A stretch of DNA of 64,000 bases, from positions 443,052-507,051 of the forward strand of contig JANPYM010000014.1 of NCBI GenBank assembly GCA_025890175.1, in the 5' to 3' direction. Below are positions 58,439-64,000 of the stretch, piece by piece. Source of the stretch: Ciborinia camelliae. Its lineage: Eukaryota > Ascomycota > Leotiomycetes > Helotiales > Sclerotiniaceae. Every line of letters starts with the position of its first letter. Position 1 is the stretch's first letter. The position numbers and the translations under genes are program-made. Under the pieces are notes generated by a model, which made no database searches, was not told the DNA's origin, and worked only from the letters and a program-made list of their open reading frames with translations.

Positions 58439-60988
58439 CTACCATCCTTTCTTTCTTGCGAAACGCTTATTGAGAAGAGCAAGGACCTTTGGTACGTTGA
58501 ATTGGACATACTCAAGGTCAAGATCTTCCTGATTATCCTTTTGCATCTCCAGTAAGTCATCAAGTTTGAGATCAAGCTCCAAGAGACCACGATTTCGTCC
58601 TAGTCAAATTAGCATAAATTCCTAGAAGTATGAGAGAATATTCCATACCTTTGTAATGTAACGAAATTACGAAAGTACCCGGCAAAGGACTTGTGAAGTT
58701 GAAATAGATATTTGCTCTTCTGTTGTCAGGTACGTTACTCTTCTGAATGACCCCTTGCTTCTCTAACTCCTGGTGCGTGAATTTATATGGCCCCAAAACT
58801 TGGTGCTTTTGTTGCTTTCGTTTCGTCCCCTCGCTTTGACTTCGAACATTGTGTAAATAACTCTTGTAAGTTTCAAGTTGACCGACAAGATAAGTGTTGT
58901 GATCTCGAATCGTCTTGAAGACTTGGTCCAATTTCTGAGTCTCAATAATAACTCCATCTTTAAGGGACCCAAGATGTTGAAGTTCTTGTTCGACCTCATC
59001 TCTTAAAAGGCTGAATTGGTCCGACTTGTCGATAACCCCCAACTCTTGCAACTGGCTCAATAGTTCCATGGCCCGAATACCCTTTCTTACCATGACAGCA
59101 TCATTGCGATATTGACCCGCGGCATCAGCAACTCTTTCAAGGCGAAGGGGCCTTCGTGCTACAGCACTGTTGCTTGGAATGGATCTCATGATTTGAACGA
59201 ATGTTGACTTCGCTTCCATAAAGAAAACCTCCTCTTGAGTAATATCGAGTGCAGCCGTCAAATCATCAATCGCCGTTTCCCATTTGCTAAACAGCGGTAG
59301 ATTGATTGCTCTGTTGTCCTTTCTAGGTAATTGTGCTGGCGCTGGTCCTAAATCTGCTAAGATCACTGCCAAATGTGAGTTCTCATCCTTGTTGAGTTCG
59401 CCAGTGTGTTTGTCGAGTAAAGCATGGGTAGCATAAACTTCATTCAGGGTAATCGATAGCTCCAAATCTTTCTTAGATAGCGCTACATAGTTATCCATTT
59501 CCAAACTTTCGTAAAAATCCTGAACTTCACAGAGATCGAGCATAAACTTGTTGACTCGTTCCTTGTTGTGTTGAATGAATGGTTGAAGTTTGGCCATGTA
59601 TGGCTCCTTTGCATATGAGGGTTTGTTGGCGAGATTTTGAAGCATCTTAGCAATCAAGGTCAAAGTTCGTCGAGGTCGGTCAGCTGGAGTTCCATCAATA
59701 AGCATATATGACTTAGGAGTGACAATGGCAGGGTTGATGAATCGTAAGAAAAAGAATCCTCCAATGAGTGTGCAAATCACTTGGTCATTGGCATCGGGAT
59801 ATTTTCTCTTGGTGAGACTTCGAATCTGCTTGCAAATCCACCGGATCCCATATGGCGTCTCCTCTAACCCGTCAATAATTGTTGTGAGGAATCCATTTGC
59901 GATCTCCATAAGCATTGTAAGTCTTGGTTCGATAATAGCCTGGACCTGTGTATTATCCGCTGCCTGCTCTGCTGTTACTCCTCGAGGTAGGGAAGCTGGA
60001 AGTCCGCCTGTTTCCATTTCAATCTGTGAGATCATTGTTTCATATACCTTGAGGGGATTAATCTCCAGGTCGAGATCCTTCAACTCAATAAGCCCATTAA
60101 TTCTGTCTGCCAATACCGTCTTCAAATAACTTTGTCCGGGACCTCTTCTGGTATATGTAGTCATCATTCGAGATACTGGTGTGTTGGCTCGGAGGAGGGA
60201 GGAATATTCAGGGGTATTATCGAATTGGTAGGTTAAGACAGACTATACAATTAATGTCAGTGTTGAAAGCAATTTGGTCTTTATTGACAAATGCCATACC
60301 TGAAACATGGTTAGAAGAAGATGCTCTTCACGACTCTCATATTGATTTCCATAAATTGTGAACATGACAGTCTGCAGTAAAGAATCTATCTCGGCCATAG
60401 TGACAAGGCGGCAGAGATGTGCAATATGCCGAGGCTCTGATTGAAGCAGAAACAAAAGATTGCCATATTTTTGTGTCTTCTCATCATTTGGGAAGAAACC
60501 TTCTTGTAGGTCGGTCGCATCTTCTAGGTGACTGGCTACCTCGTTTTGCTGAAAGAAATGTTAGTCGGTGAAACTTGCGATTCGGATTATATCTTCATAC
60601 CTCCTCCAAAGCCATACGATTTTGAATCAACAATGCAATTCTCGAATCCAAATATCTAACATCTTTCTCTAACACAAAATTCTTCTTCGATTGTGACGAT
60701 ATCTTCGATTTGAGCTCTCGCAGAACCTTTTGTGCTACACCGATCCATCAGTACAACATTCAAATCAATTGCGCCAAAATTCTTACCTTTTGCAAGATCA
60801 TCCTCAATTTCCAAATCTTTCTCATTCGCAGACATAGAAAGGTAGAGAGTAGTCATAGAATATCTCTTTGATTGTCGGGCAGAGCGAGCCCCATCGTGTG
60901 AAGACATAGTGTTTTGTCGGGAAACTGGTTGGAAGGAAGAGGATGAGGCTGTTGATGCCCGAGAAGGTGTCTGAAGCATTACACTCAT
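58439..60988 (-). CDS. gapA: Ras GTPase-activating protein (Sar1/GapA type)
   Basis: Five exons on the minus strand (60988-60787, 60734-60601, 60548-60300, 60242-58649, 58599-58439) close in frame to 779 aa. It stimulates GTP hydrolysis by Ras and is related to IQGAP-type RasGAPs. The Ser-rich N-terminus leads into a coiled coil ([20 protein letters not shown]). The RasGAP domain spans about 150-450. The arginine-finger position is intact as R213 in [13 protein letters not shown]. The signature [12 protein letters not shown] is at about 360-371. The C-terminal RasGAP_C-type region runs about 570-779, with [16 protein letters not shown] and [20 protein letters not shown], ending FARKKGW. Introns are 52-57 nt with consensus sites. 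This gene is of the S. pombe gap1/sar1 and A. nidulans gapA kind, a negative regulator of Ras in morphogenesis and mating signalling. Confidence 0.95.
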
Positions 60989-63900
60989 ATCTTTTGTTGA
61001 CCGTGCACAGCGGATTTTTATAGATTAAATTGAAATTCCAATGTCTTTTGTGGTACTTTGAGCAGATCTTTGACACACAGCGTTGCGCAAAAAGGGACAA
61101 AGAGATTTGTTGAACCCTTTACCTTGGTTGGTCGATTGAAAGGATAGATCAAGAAAGGATCGAAATATTATGGTATGATGGTATGGGATGGTGGGTTTGC
61201 CAATAGTATGTAGGTATGTACTTTAATAAAAAGTTGAAAGATCAGACAATAATTGAAAAATGAGCAAAGTTCTTGTAAAGAGGGATGGATATTATCGTAA
61301 AGGTAAGAGAAGAGAGTGTGAATGAGAGTGAGTTGATGCGATGTTTTTTTTAGTAGGTAGGTAGGTATTGAATCTTGAGAAATCTTGAGAAGGCTCTTTG
61401 CCAATTTTTGGAATTCAGAAGGAGGGAGGGCTTGTTTAATCGACCAGCGAGCCGCTCGGGTCTTCACCCCAAATTACTTATTTATTGAAAATCTTTTTAA
61501 ATAGAAAAGCAAAGCAATTGATCCTTCAATGGGGGGAAAAAGGGTCGATGATTCAAATAGGAATAATTCGGTGCAGGAGTCGCATGCGCCGATGACTGAA
61601 TAATAGGTTATTCTGTTGGTTTGCGTTGTAGCGAAATATTCCGGCATGCAGGAGTGAGAGTGTGTGAGTGAGTGAGTGAGTGAGTGCAATGTAATGTAAA
61701 TGTAAATGTAAATGTAAATGTAAATGTAATGTAATGAAATTCTGTCGAAAATGTGTGTGAGGTTAGATTTGCGATGCGTACACCGTACGGTACTTAGGTA
61801 GGTAGTACTCAGGACAGGACTCAGTACTCAGAACGACTTAGTACTCTTGGTACTCAGTACTCCGCAGATTTGGAGATTTGCAGATTTCAAAGTGAAGGGG
61901 GTGAGCTAGGTGGGTGGTATATGTTCGGTATATCTAGGTGTTGAAACAAATGTCGGAGAATTAACCCTAAGATTGGTATTGATCGGTATGGTATAATTTG
62001 CGAATTGTTTTAATTGTGTCGTCGTCGTAAAGGAAGTACCCAGGAGGTAGGAGGTAAGAGGTGGGAGGTGGTGTAGGTAGAGAGAATACTTGGTATTATA
62101 GATGGAGCTTCGTCTGTAGTAGCTTATCAAAAGCAAGGAAATAGGTGAATGGGTGCGTGTATGTGTATGTGTGCGGTGTGTGGTGTGTGGTGTCTGGTTA
62201 TGTGTGATGTATGGGATGTATTACTTTCATGAGTGATAAAAGGAACGACTGATGTGTAGAGTGTAGAATAAAGTAGTTATACAGACGGATGATGAGTGGG
62301 AACGTTCTGTTTGGTGGGATAGAAACAGATGAGGGGGGAATGAGGGGGGTTTTCTGCAATATCAATATAATGCTGGCAGGAAAAGGCAACAGGACCGGTA
62401 GTTGCAAACTTGCGATGAAAAGAGTGTGATGAGTGTGATGACTCTGTACTGAGTCTGTATTGAGTGAGTGTAATGAGTGACCAAGATTGTTTCTTCGATT
62501 AATGAATCAAAATGTCACTTCACCTCATCTCAGACCGGGGGTGGAAGAATTGGCAATCGGCTTCCTTAAGGAAAATAGAAAAGAGAGACTTTGAGACTAA
62601 GAAGGATTCCCTCTTAGGGATTCGCACATATGAAACATCTACTAGGGAGTAGATACCTATTACTATTGGTAGGTATTTGTCGAGTCGTGCCCAGGTAGGT
62701 AGTTTGTCAGGGATATCATAGAAGTGGAGGCAACATCACTCAGGTACGGACGGGTATTATAAATTTACCAAGACTATTAGTATGTATCAAGACAACTGCT
62801 CCGTAAAGGTTATTTTACACTCTAATCGTTGTACCAATCGAACAATCTCATAGCGACAGAGCGGAGTTCACTCTTTAGCTAATAGTGGGATGGGTGTGAT
62901 GGGATATCAAAGTATCAAAAGTATCAAAAGTATCAAAGATAACTACCTACCTAACTGTTGGAAGAGTAGTATCTATCAAAAGGCTTCATCAATCTTCTAA
63001 TAAAAGCTACCTACTTTGAACAATTAGGCTAATGTTGAAGGTATCTAGGGTAGAACTACCGATATATGTACCTAAGTCCTTTCAGTAATCTTTTAATATA
63101 CCCTCAATATAAGATCCAACCAATCCAATGAATCAATTCTCTCACGGGTTGTCATTTACCTAGTAGGTTATATTTATAATACATTTACCATCTACATCTA
63201 GTTCATGATATCAATCAACACTCTATCTATCATTCCTCTCTCAATCCTCCTTTTCCTTTACGATCATCTCGTCTCGTCTCCCCATAAGATGTCTCGTCTC
63301 CAACAGAAAATGTAAGGCTACATCCATCCAATACCGGTCTGTATTCTCCGAGCATCCTATAACTTCCAGGAAACGAATCTCACCATGATCCATTGGTCCA
63401 ACCCTCATCATCCCTCCAAGATTACATTTAGGAACATACGACACTCGCACGTGGAATTTATCGCCTTATCACCTAATTAAGATGATTCTTCGATGGCGCA
63501 GCTGTGGAGCATAAACTGTAAGAACTAAAAATGGTAAAATTTTGGCTTGGGGTCCCTACAGGTTGCCACCAACCCACGTTGACTTGGGATCAGATACCCC
63601 GAAATAGGATTTGGGAAGAGTTGGTTGGACATATCTGTTTTATGTCGGGTCCCTTTTGTACTGGGGATGGGATACTGTATGTTGGGTTGTATTGTATTGT
63701 ATTGGTGTTGGTGTTGGGGTTGGTTGTACTGAGTTAACTGAGTTATGATGGGTGATACTGTACTCTCTGTATGGCACAAAGTACCACCTAGGTACTTAGG
63801 ATTAGATATGACTCTATGACATAAGATATGAACTCATGGAGTTAATTACTGCGGCAATAATTCATGGGGAAGGAAGGATGAATGACCTCGACGGAATACG

Positions 63901-64000
63901 ATACGTAGATACGATCGGAAATTTATTTACTTTATTTCTACTCCGCTCCGTAGAGTTCTTACTAGATGACTAGGTAGGTGGTAAGGGTGAGCAATTAGAC
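60989..64000. other. Gene-free region upstream of the RasGAP gene
   Basis: Presumably contains the RasGAP promoter and a long leader. Microsatellites: GTGA at 61664-61686, TGTAAA at 61690-61730, GTGTGT near 62155-62200, GTATCAAAA at 62908-62938. Several TAGGTAGGTA clusters (61350, 61797, 62692, 63972). No frame has recognisable features. Confidence 0.5.
61664..61738. repeat. GTGA and TGTAAA microsatellites
   Basis: A (GTGA)n run of about five units adjoins a (TGTAAA)n run of about five units, in the presumed upstream region of the RasGAP gene. Confidence 0.9.

Overview
The window looks like nuclear DNA of a filamentous ascomycete, most likely a leotiomycete (Helotiales-type). Genes are widely spaced and carry short introns of about 45-150 nt with GTANGT donors and CTAAC/CTGAC branch points. 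The families are fungal: DASH subunit Spc34, a MARVEL protein, a Sar1/GapA-type RasGAP and an alpha-type pheromone precursor. The mature pheromone core WCGRPGQPC is the form I associate from memory with Sclerotinia/Botrytis relatives. TACCTA/TAGGTA micro-clusters are scattered through the flanks.

Layout. 1-34.9 kb (gene-bearing): Spc34 (1.9 kb, +), HpcH/HpaI aldolase (7.3 kb, +), cysteine dioxygenase (13.9 kb, -), an unnamed conserved-looking protein (17.5 kb, +), a four-TM protein (19.4 kb, -), a seven-exon MARVEL protein (23.9 kb, +), an intron-containing tRNA-Asp (30.1 kb, -), a Ulp1-type cysteine protease (31.1 kb, +) and, convergent with it, a DHH-family phosphoesterase (33.3 kb, -). Long gene-free spaces hold a 97-unit ATT microsatellite, minisatellites and decayed coding fragments. 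35-49.9 kb (AT-rich repeat island): solo LTRs with intact 5-bp target duplications, a tiny complete LTR element, three hAT-type non-autonomous transposons, and four small lineage-specific genes. 52.3-61 kb: a membrane-anchored GH18 chitinase, a J-domain membrane protein and a RasGAP, all on the minus strand. Two 10-N assembly gaps are present.

Most interesting point. Three plus-strand genes in the island (40.6, 44.1 and 47.4 kb) share a promoter module and 5' leader, and two of them share 3' sequence, yet encode completely different proteins. The third is a textbook alpha-factor-like pheromone precursor with four mature peptides. They look like duplicates whose reading frames were replaced or re-initiated while their regulatory shells were kept. 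In one, the start codon lies where the other two leaders read ATC.

All gene models were built by hand from reading frames and splice consensus. Frame arithmetic closes for every multi-exon model with confidence above 0.5. Family names rest on motif recognition, not on database searches.
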